Source of the DNA: Moringa oleifera | Taxonomy: Eukaryota > Streptophyta > Magnoliopsida > Brassicales > Moringaceae | Direction: 5' to 3' | NCBI GenBank assembly: GCA_021397835.1 | Contig: JAJFZO010000575.1 | Location: forward strand, 4,928,065 to 4,992,064 | DNA length: 64,000 nt | Shown here: piece after piece, positions 1-12,935 of the stretch | Numbering within the stretch: the first letter of the stretch is position 1 | Layout of the letters: every line of letters starts with the position of its first letter | The notes under the pieces: model-generated | What the model was told of the DNA's origin: nothing | What the model saw: only the letters and a program-made list of their open reading frames with translations | Databases searched by the model: none | Translations under genes and position numbers: made by a program

Positions 1-544
1 TATCTGCTGCAGAACCAAACAGGAGATTAATGCATAATACTGTAAATCTTTTGAATGGGTACTGCAGATAGTTCAAATCCAGTGGAATCACTAGCACCAG
101 CATTGGAGTAAGATCAGTCCTGCTTATCAGTGGCCAAATTAAAGAACATCAAAGCCAAACAACACTATCCATGATATGCCAATTAGTGGCTCACCGATTG
201 CATACTAGTTGTCGCAAACAATATGTAACAGAACATCACAATCCGTAGCTGTGTAGTTTCTGTGACACCTACCGGACTTAAGTTACCAACTATATTCATT
301 GGGCCAACAGCAGGATGTTCCAATAGGAACATAGCAGAAGGGTCTAAAAGGAAAAGTGAGTGTAACAAACATGTTTACTGTAGTAAAGGTCAGAATCAGA
401 CTTCTTTCAACAAATGTTTGTAAAAACCACAACAAAGGCACTTATAACTATAATCCACCCCAAAAACGTAAAGAACAAATTAACAAATGACCACCCCAGG
501 ACAGCCTAAAACATATGCTCCAGTGAAAGGCAGTCGGTGTAAGG
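1..544. other. 3' flank of the P4H gene
   Basis: This stretch lies downstream of the P4H stop codon on the minus strand. It probably holds that gene's 3' UTR at its right end. I see no convincing coding exon, RNA gene or repeat; the short open frames here have no recognisable protein features. Confidence 0.5.
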
Positions 545-3500
545 TTAACAGACCTTACAACTCCTCCTACAGTATCCTGGAAGGTCCGCAGATCCCACCA
601 TATATTCTGGGTTCTTGCTACATTCACCAAGTGCAGCCCATCTCTCACAACTGTCATTTTGATCTGTGCAGCTCCCACCAGCATCTACGGTCTTATCAAA
701 CGAGTCTACATGAATCCACTTTGTTGCTGACCATTTCTCACCTTCAATCACAGGGCAGCCGGCATGGAGACTGCTAGGGTCTGGAATTGCATTTGGGTGA
801 AGACTGAAGAAGAGAAGAGCATCCCCCCTTCGTGGTTTCACTAAATATTTTCAAGATGAGCAAAAATAAATAAATAAGTAACACATAATCAACTCACTGC
901 CACAGCAAAAACACATTCAAGAAAACAATAATGATCTTTCTCTTGCTCACCAGCAACTCCTTTCTTTGCACAGTCAGAGAGGTCATCATCTGTTGCAGGA
1001 GCTTTACGGCGTGGAGGTTCCTGTTTGCAAAGTTACAAAGAAAGATGCATTATCAAGTGCAGTAAAGGTAACGATCACCTTGTTTTGCTTATTTCTGGGT
1101 CGGTCCATAAAGCAGAGAGAATACCAGCTTAATACTATAGAAGAAATTATAACTGGTGAAGTATCATAAATATAGAATCAATGAAAAACATTAAAGGGAA
1201 TTACAAAATCAGGAAACTGAATTTTTTTTAAGTTTTTGCTGTCACCATAAAACACCAAGTATCTCAAGGAAATTCGAATGCATTTATGCAAAGGAAATTC
1301 AACTCTTAAGATATGAATAAGGCAACAAACCTCTGCTGAGGGGAAAACAGTTTCGCCACCTTTCACCACATCAGTAAGATACATGAGCACGGTTGCTATG
1401 CGGTGTCCACCACGAGCAATATTAACTTTGTCAACAAAGTAATCGTAGTGGGGATCATACTTCTGCCCATGCTCATACCTAAGTACCTGTATGTCTTCCC
1501 CATTTTCTGGAACCAAAAAAACACAATCACATCATCAAGGTTCCATGTCATTGCTCAAACACCTATGCACCTGGGTCTAACTAGAAAAGCATGAGAAGCA
1601 TGTAATGTATACTAGATTAATACAACTCCATTACAAATCTAAGTTACAAAACCAATCAACTCTTAGCTAGATCTTGCAGTTTATAAAGTGGTCACCAAAG
1701 TAAAATAATAATAGATCGTCATTGTCATGCTTACTAAAGAAAATCACACTCACAAAACCATATAAATCACTCCAAAAAGAGACTGACTTATCTATTTTAT
1801 GGAAACATATTTGAACAAAACACATAAATTTATAAGCTGAAAATAGCATCCTTCTTGGATGGGCTACAGCATACACTGGGTCAATCCGTCAACTGATGCA
1901 TATTTAAATCGCCGCTTCTACAGGTTAAGGTCTGACAAACAGCAACATATGCATTTCTTTTTTGATGAACAGTGAACAATAAACTACATTTCCTTTTGGA
2001 TGAACAGTGAACAATAAACTAAAACTTTCTCTATCTTCAGCATTAGCAACAGCAAGTCATCATTATATCCGTGAAAATAAGAAAAAGTAAACTGCATAAT
2101 TTCACTTGCATTAGAGGCATCTAAAATGATAAAGAAAAAGAAAAAAATGAGTTCAATTCAGAAAACAGTCCACATTAAAATGAGTTCAATTCAGAAAACA
2201 GCCACCTTTTGGAAGGAATGTCCACGTTGAAATCTTGTCCTCTATACCGGCAATGATGGGATCCTAAAAAACAACAGCTAGAATTTCAATTATGGACACA
2301 GAAGATATATCTAACAACGAAATACAGAAGAGGCAGTCACAACACAGTTGTCTGGATGTCGGCACCCTGCTGATCATCGTTCCATAAATGCTAGATTGAA
2401 GGATAAATTACATCAAATGAAACTCATCTAAACATTACTATGGACTAATTCATAAGGATCTGCCAGAATTCTTCACAACAAAAATAAAAGGAGTACTCTG
2501 ATGCCAATAGCTTCACCACAAATGAAATGAATAGTAAAAGAAGCAATGAAGCCGTGACACAATACAGTAGTTACTTCCTCATCCTTTCCTTATTTGGGGG
2601 AAAAGCGGAGCTAATAATTCTGCTTATATTACTCTTCACGTCATCCAACGAGTGACTAGCAAAACATAAAATTTGTTTCTAAATAAAACTTACTGATCCT
2701 AAATTGCAATACTCCAGAAAAAACCTAAACAAATTTTTTATAGAAGAACACAATATGATCTGGCAAATATTAAAATGACCAACAGGAAATAGTCAATGCA
2801 TATCCCCTGTTCATGGATGAACTAAAGAATGCATGACCGCATGGACTCCATGACAACCTAAATAACACTTTTGGCAAATATCTCACTAACAAAGTGACAT
2901 TAGTTAGGACAAACATGCTCAGAAAATATCCAGTTAGGAGGCTCTCACAGGTAAGTCAGCAACCTACACACATTGAGACACTTCCATGTAAGAATTTGAT
3001 TTTTGAAACAGAAGCAAACTCCCTTGTCTCTCATACTATCTCCACAAAATCTAGCGATATCAGGTGAAACTTAAAGTATCAACAGGTAAGTATACTATAA
3101 CCAACAAAGTAGATGGAATATATAAATTACATCAAATACATATTCTGTAACTAATAATGAGCGGTAAATAAAAACTGTAAATATACTTCCATAAACAGGA
3201 GAGAGACATTAAAGAAGCAACCTTTCCTTTAGAGATAAACATCCCGGAACTTGTTCGAACCTCGCTGAGCTTGCTCTTTCCACTTACATTATCCGCAACT
3301 GCAGATCTTTTCAGTTCCGATTTCGCCTTCATTTACGAAATTAACAATAGAAATGAAATCACCACTCATTAGCAAAACATCAAGTAAATTCAAGATTTTC
3401 CAAATTTAATAAAGATGAAGCTGTAATGAATGATTTCACTCACAAGAGAGATCAAGTGATCGCATTCTAGGTCGGTAAGAAAACCTTCATAGACAAATGC

Positions 3501-3805
3501 CCTAAAAAACCATCAAATTCATTAACCAAAATAAATAACATGAAAGGAGTACAAAAATAGAAAGACATCTGCTACAGTGTTAAATTGTGATTGATGCTAT
3601 TATTCGTTTTGCATAATACTCAAAGAAACCTAACATGGAGAGAGAGAAAGAGAGAAAGAAACCTTGGTTTCCATGAAATCTGTTTGACTTTAGAGGGATT
3701 GATGATGGAGCTAGGCGAACTTACATAGGAGCTAGAAGATCTATGGAGGATGGATGAGATAATGAATAATAAAAGGAATTGCAGAAAAGAGATCTTGGTA
3801 GCCAT
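545..3805 (-). CDS. Prolyl 4-hydroxylase with C-terminal ShKT domain (P4H2/P4H4-like)
   Basis: This is a 2-oxoglutarate/Fe(II) prolyl 4-hydroxylase of the ER/Golgi, which hydroxylates proline in cell-wall glycoproteins such as extensins and AGPs. Seven exons: 3663-3805, 3444-3501, 3222-3326, 2206-2263, 1331-1506, 951-1020 and 545-840. They sum to 906 nt (301 aa) with GT-AG junctions. Residues 5-20 form a hydrophobic signal anchor. The iron ligands are H141 and D143 (PHYDYF) and H229; K239, ten residues after H229, is the expected 2-oxoglutarate-binding lysine. Residues 261-301 carry six cysteines (261, 268, 277, 294, 298, 301), the ShKT pattern seen in some plant and animal P4Hs; here it is an enzyme-linked domain, not a toxin. 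Length and domain order match the AtP4H2/AtP4H4 group. The start is the ATG just before the signal anchor. The intron at 1507-2205 contains two small tandem duplications. Confidence 0.95.
1960..2021. repeat. Tandem duplication in a P4H intron (34-bp period)
   Basis: The phrase gatgaacagtgaacaataaa occurs twice in direct orientation, about 34 bp apart, in the intron between P4H exons 4 and 5. The copies differ by about one base, so the duplication is fairly recent. Confidence 0.85.
2144..2201. repeat. Tandem duplication beside a P4H splice donor (33-bp period)
   Basis: A 25-bp word containing gagttcaattcagaaaacag occurs at 2144-2168 and again at 2177-2201 without a mismatch. The second copy ends three bases from the donor GT (2204-2205) of the 58-nt exon 2206-2263, so the duplication lies on the intron side of this small exon. 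Confidence 0.9.
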
Positions 3806-4708
3806 GAGAGGTCTCTGGATACACAGGGCGATAGAGAGAGAGAGATTTTACGGGAAAAGGTCAAATTTCTTGTCTAAAGGAAATATTGGCCTACTCCTGC
3901 TCGTTCAACTGCCACCAGGCACAGAGAGTCAGCCTGACCCTCTTTACGCAAAACGTGTCGTTTTTGCACCAGTAGTATCAGGTGAACAATACTAAAACCC
4001 AGAAAGAAAGAAGTAAGTTACAAACGAAGTCCAACTTATTTAACATTTTTCTGTTGCCAAAATTTCTTAATTCGACATATAAAGCCTTTTGTCCATAATT
4101 TTTTTTTTTAACAATTTAACCAATATTACTGCATGACATGTCCTTTATTTCCCTTTTAATATATAAAGTGGTGATTAATTATAATTTATAAAATTAAAAA
4201 ATAATTCTTACAAGAAAATTGTCATAGCTTCTGCAAGATGAACTTGATTTGGCAGCAAGAAATTCTTCAACCAGCAATGTTTGAAGAGACATATATTAAC
4301 ATTCCCAAATTTGATGTAGACAACTAAACAGGGCTAAAAGATTTCAACAAACCGGTTCCAATACACATACTATACATAGAACATAAATTTCCTGATATCT
4401 ATGATGTCCACAGAAAAGCATTTTTAACAGGCTTGCTACCATCCTTGTTCTCGATCCATGTTTTGATTTTACTCATAATTCACAGTTCTGACGACAAAAG
4501 GGCATCTGCAGAAGATCCTGCACCCTGTTCTTGATTTCTTTTTCTCCCACGAAACTATTGTCACTCGAGTTAACTTCATAGCTGAAGCTCATAGCTAAAC
4601 CATCAATGGCCTTGTTCACAGCACCAATGCATTTGATTCCAAATTCAGGAAGAACCAAATTCTGCAGACTTTAGGGTGTTGACACTTTTTGGCAGTGGCT
4701 AAGATGGT
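3806..4708. other. Intergenic: P4H 5' side and RLCK 3' side
   Basis: The right part of this region is downstream of the RLCK stop and the left part is the P4H promoter and 5' UTR. A GA-rich run just left of 3850 lies in the presumed P4H leader, and 4080-4240 is AT-rich. A 61-codon open frame at 4473-4658 has no recognisable domain and is probably RLCK 3' UTR. I see no other gene. Confidence 0.5.
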
Positions 4709-7700
4709 CTAACAATCATTACAGGGCCCCAAAACAATTTCCATGTGTCGATTCAGGTCGTTCAGATACTTTGTTGAGTTGTATTCTTCTGCATCAAGGA
4801 GTTCCTCCGAGTATGTCCTTTGAAGTTTAGCCTTTTGACATTCTTTTACCTTCTCCAAACTACATTCGTCACCCTTTAGAATCTGCACAACCTGCATCAA
4901 ATGCAAAAACCAAGCTATCAACATGTAGGTTTTGGTTATCCTAAGCTGATAGCCCTTCAAAATTTAGGCATCTGCTGCTAACAAATCTGCCAATTGCCAA
5001 TGGAGTATCTTGAAATCAACATAGCAGAACAATTTATTAGTGTTTCTGTAGTCAAGAAGATGCCTGGTTCATTTGTGGGCGATGCAATGCAGACTGGTTT
5101 ATACATGAAAGAGCTGTAGAGACCAGACGGTCTAACTGTTCTGAGTTATAGGTGCCACCCAGAGTTGGATCAACAAGTTTCTTGATATTGTTCTCAGCAA
5201 TCAAAGGTTTGGCCTGCAACAAATAGTTCAAAACATCTTGGCCTCCAAGTGAAAATCAAGTATGCTACATGCATGGCGTGGAATTCAAATGGAGCAGAGA
5301 GAAGCAGACATACCCACATGACAAGGCTCTGTTGTGAACTGTCCAAAGCTTGCCGTCCAGTGATGAGCTCCAATAGTAGTACCCCATAAGCATAGACATC
5401 TGTTTTTTCATCTACTATGCCATACATGAAGAACTCAGGGGGAAGATAACTGTAAAAATGAGAAAAAGCCAGATGAAACTGCTTACAGGATAAGAGAACT
5501 CATACATTCAGAAACTATGTTAAGTTTTGATTGCAAACCCAAATGTGCCTTCAACTTTTGATACAATGTGGTGAGTCCATTGATCTGGTAACCACTTTGC
5601 AAGCCCGAAATCAGAAATCTGGTTTCAAAATGAAGCTTACTTTAACCTAGAGTAAATAAAGCAACACAAGGATCTTCATATAGCATTTTACTATATTGCA
5701 ATACCTGAGCATCAAAGTCCTCTGAAAGCAATATATTAGCAGCCTTGATATCTTTGTGGATAATTCTCCTTTGGCAGCCTTCATGAAGGTAGAAAAGGCC
5801 TTCAGCAGTCCCCAAAGCAACTTTATATCTGATGCTCCAATTGGGTTTCTCCTTTGAACCTGGAAACAAGTAGCAAGAAGACAAATTGATCAGTTCCTTA
5901 TAATAAAACTTGAATGGATTAGAATTATAGAAACCTTAGAGGATAAACAAACCATAAAGTAAAGATGCAAGGCTCCCATGAGGAGACAATTGAAGAACAA
6001 GGTGCATCCCTCCTTCAACCCCATACCCAATCAGTTTAGCAATATTGGGATGGTCAACATGAACTATGATCCCAAGCTCAGACAAGAAGTCTGTGGTCAT
6101 CTCTTCTGGTGAACCTCTGGTTAGTCGTTTAACTGCAACAAACTGCCCATCTGGCAATTGCCCCTTGTAAACTTCAGCATAACCTCCTTCTCCAATCAGA
6201 TTTTCTTCATTGTAGAAAGATAAAATGAAGAAACCTTGTTAGTATACACAATCCTAGCCTGAAAAACCAAGGAAGGTCAGGGGATATGCTGTCTTCCCTA
6301 TTAAGTCCATAAACAACAGGCCAAAAAGGGATATGTAAATTGGAGCGGAGGGGCTTATGTTCCAAGTTCAAACTGTCAATTACAAATTGAAGAATGGCAA
6401 AAAAGATACAAACCCTGGCTGAAATCATCGGTTGCATCCTGGAGCTCTGAAAGGGAAAAGTTCTTCCAGGATGATTTGAGGTAGCATAGATCAGAATCCA
6501 AAGATGACTTCAATACTGGAACCATGTCATCCCTAACTCGTTTGCTTTTCCTTCTAGTGAGTTTTGGAACACTTTTTAGAGGTGGAAATGTTTGAAACCG
6601 CATTCCTGATCCTTTTTTTAGTAAACGAATGAAACCACGCCAGTGAGCAGGACCTACATTTGCTTGGCTTTCCGAGTCTGAGGTGCTGGCCTTGGAAGAA
6701 GCTGTTTCAGATTCTACGCTTCTTGAGCAGTCATCAAGAACATCACCCGCTGAGGTCTCATCTAATAAATCCTCCTCCAAACCCAAGGATAACAAGTCTA
6801 ACACAACAGAATGGTAACATCAATGCCACAACCAATGAACATTCCCTTATGATGTGCAGATGCAAATGAAATGGGTATTATACCATGTGATGAGAAAGAA
6901 TCAGAAAATCCAGCTCGTAATCTTCTAGCCGAAAGAGGAGTAGCTCCTTTTTCCTGATTTTCGCTGTCAATGTCACAGGAATCTTTGCTGCCAAATGCCC
7001 ATATGAATAACTTGTCACTTGAAGAACAAAGGGAATATAACAATATCTAAAAGAGCTGAGAGCAGGATCAAGCATCTTATATCAGGAACAGCATGCCAAA
7101 TGTGGCAATACATTAAGAGAAATAAAGGGAAGAAAGACAAAAAGAGATAATGAGCCAGATGTTGCAAACACAGTAACTAGAGATTAGAATAAAACCATTG
7201 AAATGTCACCCGTTAACGAGCAAGATAATGAAATGAAGAGAAAGGGAAATAAAATTTGAGGCAAAAAGATATGTTCTCTTTGTCCAAAGCTTAATCATAT
7301 AAAATGATAACTAAAGCATCTATAAGGGCAATCAATAAAGTAAAATAGCAAATTGTAGCTGATGTTTTCCAAGGAATTTGCAGGAAGAGCAAAATGGGGT
7401 CAAACAACCAAACCTTCAGGCTTTCATTTCTTTCCCCATATTTTCTTTGCTTTAATTTTATTGTTAATCTTTTCTCCATGTTTAACAGCAATGACGAAGC
7501 ATAATATAAATCAATATGTTGAAAAATGTAAAGGGTAACATGGAATTTCTTATACAAAATTAGTGTTAAGGATATGTAAGTTAATATGAGAGAAACACAA
7601 TGAGGTGCAGCAAACTCAGAAGGGTTTCAGAGCAGAGCATCTATATATACCAATGTCATTATGAAGAAACAAATGATCAGAAAATCATTATTAGTTGTAA

Positions 7701-7896
7701 AAGATCTTACAAGTATTGGAAAACAAGCAAATCCAATGCAGCATAATCATGTATACGGAACCAAAGCAGTAATGTGATTGATATATATATATATTGGTAA
7801 AGAAACTCAGAAGCTAGAAGAGTCAGAAGCTAAAAGCCCGACAATGGAAAGATGGCGGTACCGCTGAGGAGGTGGAGGTTCTCGGACATCTTCCAT
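4709..7896 (-). CDS. Receptor-like cytoplasmic kinase, RLCK-VI_A (At5g18910-like)
   Basis: This is a predicted cytoplasmic Ser/Thr kinase without a transmembrane segment; relatives in RLCK-VI_A include ROP-GTPase-binding kinases (RBK). Nine exons: 7862-7896, 6884-7017, 6414-6797, 5953-6204, 5705-5859, 5539-5618, 5314-5449, 5064-5213 and 4709-4891 (1509 nt, 502 aa). The N-terminal 140 residues are Ser/Asp-rich. The kinase domain spans about 183-455: glycine loop IGEGGYAEVY from I188, ATP lysine K210, catalytic loop H303-K304-D305, SDFG from 322, then YLPPEFF. The loop reads HKD instead of HRD, which places it among non-RD kinases; I recall the same HKD and YLPPEFF signature in At5g18910. The tail has the family motif LQRTYSEELLDAEEYNST. 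The intron after exon 8 appears to use a GC donor (CAG|GCATCT). The 12-residue first exon is the least certain part. Confidence 0.88.
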
Positions 7897-8933
7897 GAAG
7901 TCCCAGAGGCGGCCAAACCAGAAGCGTCTAGAAAACAAAAGAGAAATCAAAGAAATGCGTGCGTGAGAGTGAGACAGAGAAAGGGAGAGAAACAGAGGTG
8001 GAAAGAGCGGCTGGCATGATTCTCTGTGCTCCCATATTGTTCTTTGTACTTCACAAAATCACCGATTTTCTTGCTCAACAATCAAATCTATGAGATAAAC
8101 AAACAGCAAAAACTTACTGTATCAGGTTGGAGGGAAGCATCGAGAGCATTGCAAGCAGAGCAAGTACCCATGGATTGCGCCTGTCAGATTACACCTAGTT
8201 CGACCGGGAAAATCGGGCCCCTGTCTGTTGGGTGGATGCCACGTGGCGTCTTACACCCGGGAATTAATCGACGTCAACAGTTACTGGGTTCAACCTAAGG
8301 GAGTGGAAGTCCAAATTCTTCGGAGAACCAAATGCCAGTCTGCTGAGGATATTTGTAAGAATCCTCTTTGTCCGCCATGGAAACTACACGCTTTAAGAAG
8401 ATTTACATATTCATCCGGGTTACCTTCACATAAAATACATAATTTACTCACTGTAAGCCGTAAATGTTTTTATTTTGAAATAATCCATGATTTAATTTGA
8501 TCAAAGAACATCTTACTCTGTGTGAGTTGTAATTTTTATAAAAACAATTTACGATTCAATTTGACCAAAGAATATCTGATGCCCCAAAAGCCTGCCTTTG
8601 AGTTGTAAAGGGTGAAGCCTGTCTTAAAAGAAAAGACATTACTGTGTAAGCCCGGAAATAATCATTCTGGCAGGCATTGATAAATCTCTATCTGCACATG
8701 GAATGGATTACATATGACTAAAATTAGATTAAATATTATAGAAATGGATGCCTTAACATTTATTATCGAAAAATTTCTTCATTCACAAATCAATATGGTA
8801 CAGAATACAACAGAAGTTCGGTAAAGGTCTTTACACTGATTCACTTTACAGCCAAAAATGTCAAAAACTGCAACAGGGTAAAAAAAACTGATGGATGCCT
8901 GTAAAGAATGGAGAGCAGTCCCGGTTCAGCATC
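7897..8933. other. Intergenic: RLCK promoter side and 3' flank of the At4g15545-like gene
   Basis: The left part is the 5' leader and promoter of the minus-strand RLCK. The segment 8130-8300 is richer in GC than its surroundings and holds a palindromic G-box. The right part lies downstream of the At4g15545-like stop codon. No coding exon is visible; the 90-codon open frames here have no conserved features. Confidence 0.5.
8238..8247. promoter_or_regulatory. Palindromic G-box upstream of the RLCK gene
   Basis: gccacgtggc is a perfect 10-bp palindrome with a CACGTG core, about 340 bp upstream of the RLCK start codon. G-boxes bind bZIP and bHLH factors in plants; use of this one is inferred only. 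Confidence 0.5.
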
Positions 8934-11900
8934 TCAATGGATATTTCGAGTGATTAACCCCTCAAAGATAGTATAAAGGTCCTTGTTATCCGGGCCAAAG
9001 ATCTCTTCAGCTTTCCGAAGAGTCTCCTGAAAACATTCCAGATTCGCAGATGGTCAGAATTAGAGAACAAGGAAAATGAGAGGATAGGGTGACAGAGCAA
9101 CAAAGGGAGTTCGGTACTTCTCTTGTCTGCTTGTGGGCATTCAATTCTTTCACATTTGCTAGAAATCCACCAAACTGCTCATATGACAAGCGTGTCCTGG
9201 TGGATCAACAGAACAGGTCACATTGATAATCATCAAAAGGTCATACTTAAGATGCTGACACAAACATATACTGGGGCACTTAAAACCAGCATACAGATTT
9301 GAATAACAGGAACATATTAAGGAGGAGTTTTAAGTTCCCGAGCTTAGATGAGAACATTAAAAGAAAAAAAAAAGGAAGGGGGAGAAATGTGCTAATGCAG
9401 CAAGTTAAGAGTATATCTACATGGAATTATTGTTAATTAAATGAGCAACTTGAGGTTATTCACCACAAATTAGTCCATCTCTTAAGAAGCAGAAACATAT
9501 GAACAACTACTTGCTATAAAACTTACGTGTTTAATTCTAAGTGCATGTCAATCACCTGCAAATCGAATATTCAAATCGTTGTATCCATGGTAAAACTCAT
9601 TGGAAATCAAGAAACATATTAGATGTTACATGAGAACAAACACCATTATCTCATAATGGATGGGGAGCACATTGTTCAGGCACCAAGAGGAGTGGGAGCA
9701 TAGTCGATGTAATTTTAGCTACTTGTCAGTATTGATTTAATTTGGCAACCTACAGTCTTCTTAAATGAGTTTTTAATTAAATAAGCCTTTCCACAAATGC
9801 AAGCTTCAAGCTTGGTATAGCTTTACCTGACTTGGCGGAAGAATTCTTTTCCATCAACTCGAGTTCGTGCTGAAACATATAGAAGAATCAATTACATGAC
9901 ACAAAACCATACACCAACATCCATAAATTAGTATTAACTTTGCATTTTTAAGAGCAAATTGATAATATAGGTGTCAAAAATGAATATGAGAAGCCAGTTA
10001 TCTGCAATTTTAAAAATGAAGCTACCACAAAAAAAGCATGTCAGTCCTACGTGTAGAAGCCTATCCTAATCAACCAACCCACCTGCCCTAGGACAAGGAG
10101 TAGAGACAAGAATGAGATCCACACTATGAATCTTAAATCATGTTGTCCATCTCGTACAAAAACTTTTCAAGATAAAGAAGTAAAGAACACTTTCTTGGAA
10201 GCAATATGTTTAGCTACCAAAACAACCACTAAAAATTTGGAACACAAAGTTGTTCACACAGGTGACTTATTCTGCACCTTATAATTCCCGGAAAAATTAT
10301 CATCATCTCTTAACTTCTTAAAAGGTCTGGCGTATCATTTTGACTTATTCTCCTTATGTTTGTAAACAAATTTGCACAAGAAGAATGCAGAAAATATAAA
10401 GCTGCGATTAGGATAGCATAAGATAATGAATCATAGAGCTGCTGAATCCAGCCTCTTAAGTGAATAAACTCTTCGTGAGGTTTTAGTACTTAAAAAAGTT
10501 GCTTACCCGCAGATGCTCCTGTATCTGAGCTTGCCACCGAACTGTACTGGCTCGAGGGAGTAGAAGAAAATATAGAAGACCTATCATCAAACATACCTCT
10601 TGAGGTAGAAAATGAAATTGAATGACGCCTGGGAGATGCTGGTTTAGATGTTCTTGTGGGAGACACAGAAGCTGATAGACTTGGAGGAGAAACAGGAGGA
10701 GTAAACCGAGGAGTGTTTGTCTGGGATGCCAACAGAAGGCCATGTGATAGCCCAGGTCTTGATGCTGCAATAATAACACTAGTTGGTACAGCCTTGAAAC
10801 CTAATATGCCTATAGCCTATATACGGATACTAAGATCTGTTCTCACAACCAAAACAGACAAATGTGGCATACCATCAGTCTCACGGTCCTCCGAAAATGT
10901 GTTTCCTACATCTGAGACCTGACTTCGAAATGACGAATAACTTGATGGTGGCAAGGAAGCATCTTCTTCTGAAAGAAACCAGACAAAACTTTTTGACTTG
11001 GTGATCTTATCATAACATAAGTCATATATGGACCTTAGCCATCCCTAAGCCTACTTTACTAAAAGTGTTATCACAAAATTACCAGGACAAGTGCACCCTG
11101 CTTAACTTTAGGTGGCCAGTACAGATGATTTAGTCTCATTATCCAAGAGCATAAGCATTTTAAATGAAAGAAATACTGCTAAAAGAAGCAGTAGCATTGA
11201 TCAATGGAACAATTATAATAATTCAATTTATGATATTGTTGAAGAAACTAGCATCATGTAAGTCAGCCTTCCATAAGAACACAAAGGATTTAGTTTTCAT
11301 TACAGAATACAATTTTTTTTGTGGCCCAGAAGATACTAATTGGACCCATGTGTTGGTAACTTTAATCTTTTCTTTACAACAAACAGTCAGTATGATAAGG
11401 CATGAGATTCCAGCAGGCCTTTTACAGAATAAAAAGATAAGAGTTGCTTGTTTAAGAACAACAAATTTGTAATAAGAAGGATAAAATCATACCAGTAGGT
11501 GTTGGTTTAGCGACGATCTGTGGAGTTCCTGCCTGTGACAAATCTAGACTTAGCATTATCCCAAGAGGTCATCATTTTCAGTGATCCTCTCAAGTGATGG
11601 AAAACGTTACTAATCAATTGGTAACTTACAGAACTATCTTCATCTTCTCGAAGTGACTGCATAAGGGTCCTTCTGAAGACTTCCAACTGCACAAATTTAA
11701 AACAGTTAGACCTCATATCATACTGTCACCATCCCAAGCACAACATCACCAGCTACACCATCCTCCACAAATGCCCCCACCAAATATCATTATTTATCAT
11801 TATCGTCGGTTTCCTCTGTTATTTTTTAACAGACATGCTTCCAAACACAAAGGGCAAGGATCATCAGTTTTAGCATACAATAGATTTGTCTATCCATGTT

Positions 11901-12935
11901 TGATGCTATTTCTTCCAGTGCTAACTTTGTCTTCCATAAAATTAGCCAACCCCCACCCTGAAGAAAGGGAAAAGAAAAGAAAAATTATATTTATAAGAAA
12001 TTTTCCAAAACAATTGAATGGACATAGAATTTCAACAAACTTTCCCTATTTATTCTATGTAGATATATTGAACCAGTCACTTAAAATGCTTTAGATATTT
12101 CTCTAAAAATGACAAAACCAATCATCAAAGGAAGTACCAAAAGAAAATGATGAAACACAAGAGATAGTAACCATACATGGCCTCCAATACAAGCAGCGAA
12201 AATAACTACATTTAATAGTAACCAACAGCCAAACGTGCTCTCTTCTCAAAAATTCAAGTCAATTGAGAAGAGTATAAATGAAATTGTAAACATTGTGTGT
12301 AAGCTACAGCACACTTCAATGTAAATTTGAGCAATAACTAATTAAACTAACTTAAGACAGTGTTTCAATTAAGGATTAGGGGATTTAAAAAGAAAATCCA
12401 AAAGAAGAAGCTGAATTTAATTCTGTAAATTAGAATTAAGGAGTCGGTAACCCGTCGACAGACCTTTGAGACATCTCTTTGGAGCTTCCTTACAGTGCTA
12501 GACAGAGAAGCGTTATCTCTCAGCAAGCGCTCCTACAAGGCAACCCAGAAAACCAATATTTTATTTCTTTTCCTGATGGTAGTATTAGAATAGTTTAATT
12601 AATGGGGTAGAGAATAGAGGAAGAGTCAAACCGGGTCGGACCTTTTCGACGTCGGCCCGAGCGAGTTTATCATAGGCGTCGGAGAGGGAGGCGTCCAGGG
12701 ACTCGATTTGTGCTTGGAGGTCGGCGATGATCTGGTCCTTCTCGGCAAGTTTGGCGCGAAGACCGGACGACTCTGCTTCAAGGGACGAAACACGGGAGGA
12801 GAGAGCAATGGAGGTGATCTTGCGGGCCACGTCTAGCTGCTGGAAAGGATCGGAGGGTAGGACTTGCAAGACCTCCTCGGGAAGATCGAAGCTGGAATTA
12901 GAACCACCACCACCTCCCGATTCCTTCGCTAGCAT
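8934..12935 (-). CDS. Coiled-coil protein of unknown function, At4g15545 family
   Basis: This is a plant-conserved protein whose molecular role I do not know. Nine exons: 12642-12935, 12464-12532, 11630-11686, 11493-11532, 10873-10968, 10507-10764, 9827-9869, 9118-9196 and 8934-9026 (1029 nt, 342 aa). The start MLAKES precedes the conserved FDLPEEVLQVLPSDPF block. Residues about 45-135 are heptad-like and rich in Leu, Glu and Lys, consistent with a coiled coil. The middle (about 175-255) is Ser/Pro-rich with TPRFTPPVSPPS and SPRRHSISF, likely phosphorylation sites. The C-terminus carries LSYEQFGGFLANVKELNAHK and ends in EGLITRN-I-H. Match to the Arabidopsis At4g15545 protein, as I remember it, runs through the whole length. 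In Arabidopsis that gene lies near the SpoU and PPDK genes also found in this window. Confidence 0.92.

Noticed and set aside
261..301. Idea that the ShKT domain of the P4H marks a toxin gene (positions given are residues of the P4H protein)
   Set aside because: The six-cysteine domain is a known C-terminal appendage of plant P4H enzymes; the catalytic residues are intact.
4473..4658. 61-codon open frame downstream of the kinase
   Set aside because: It lacks an ATG start, follows the kinase stop and matches nothing I know; probably 3' UTR.
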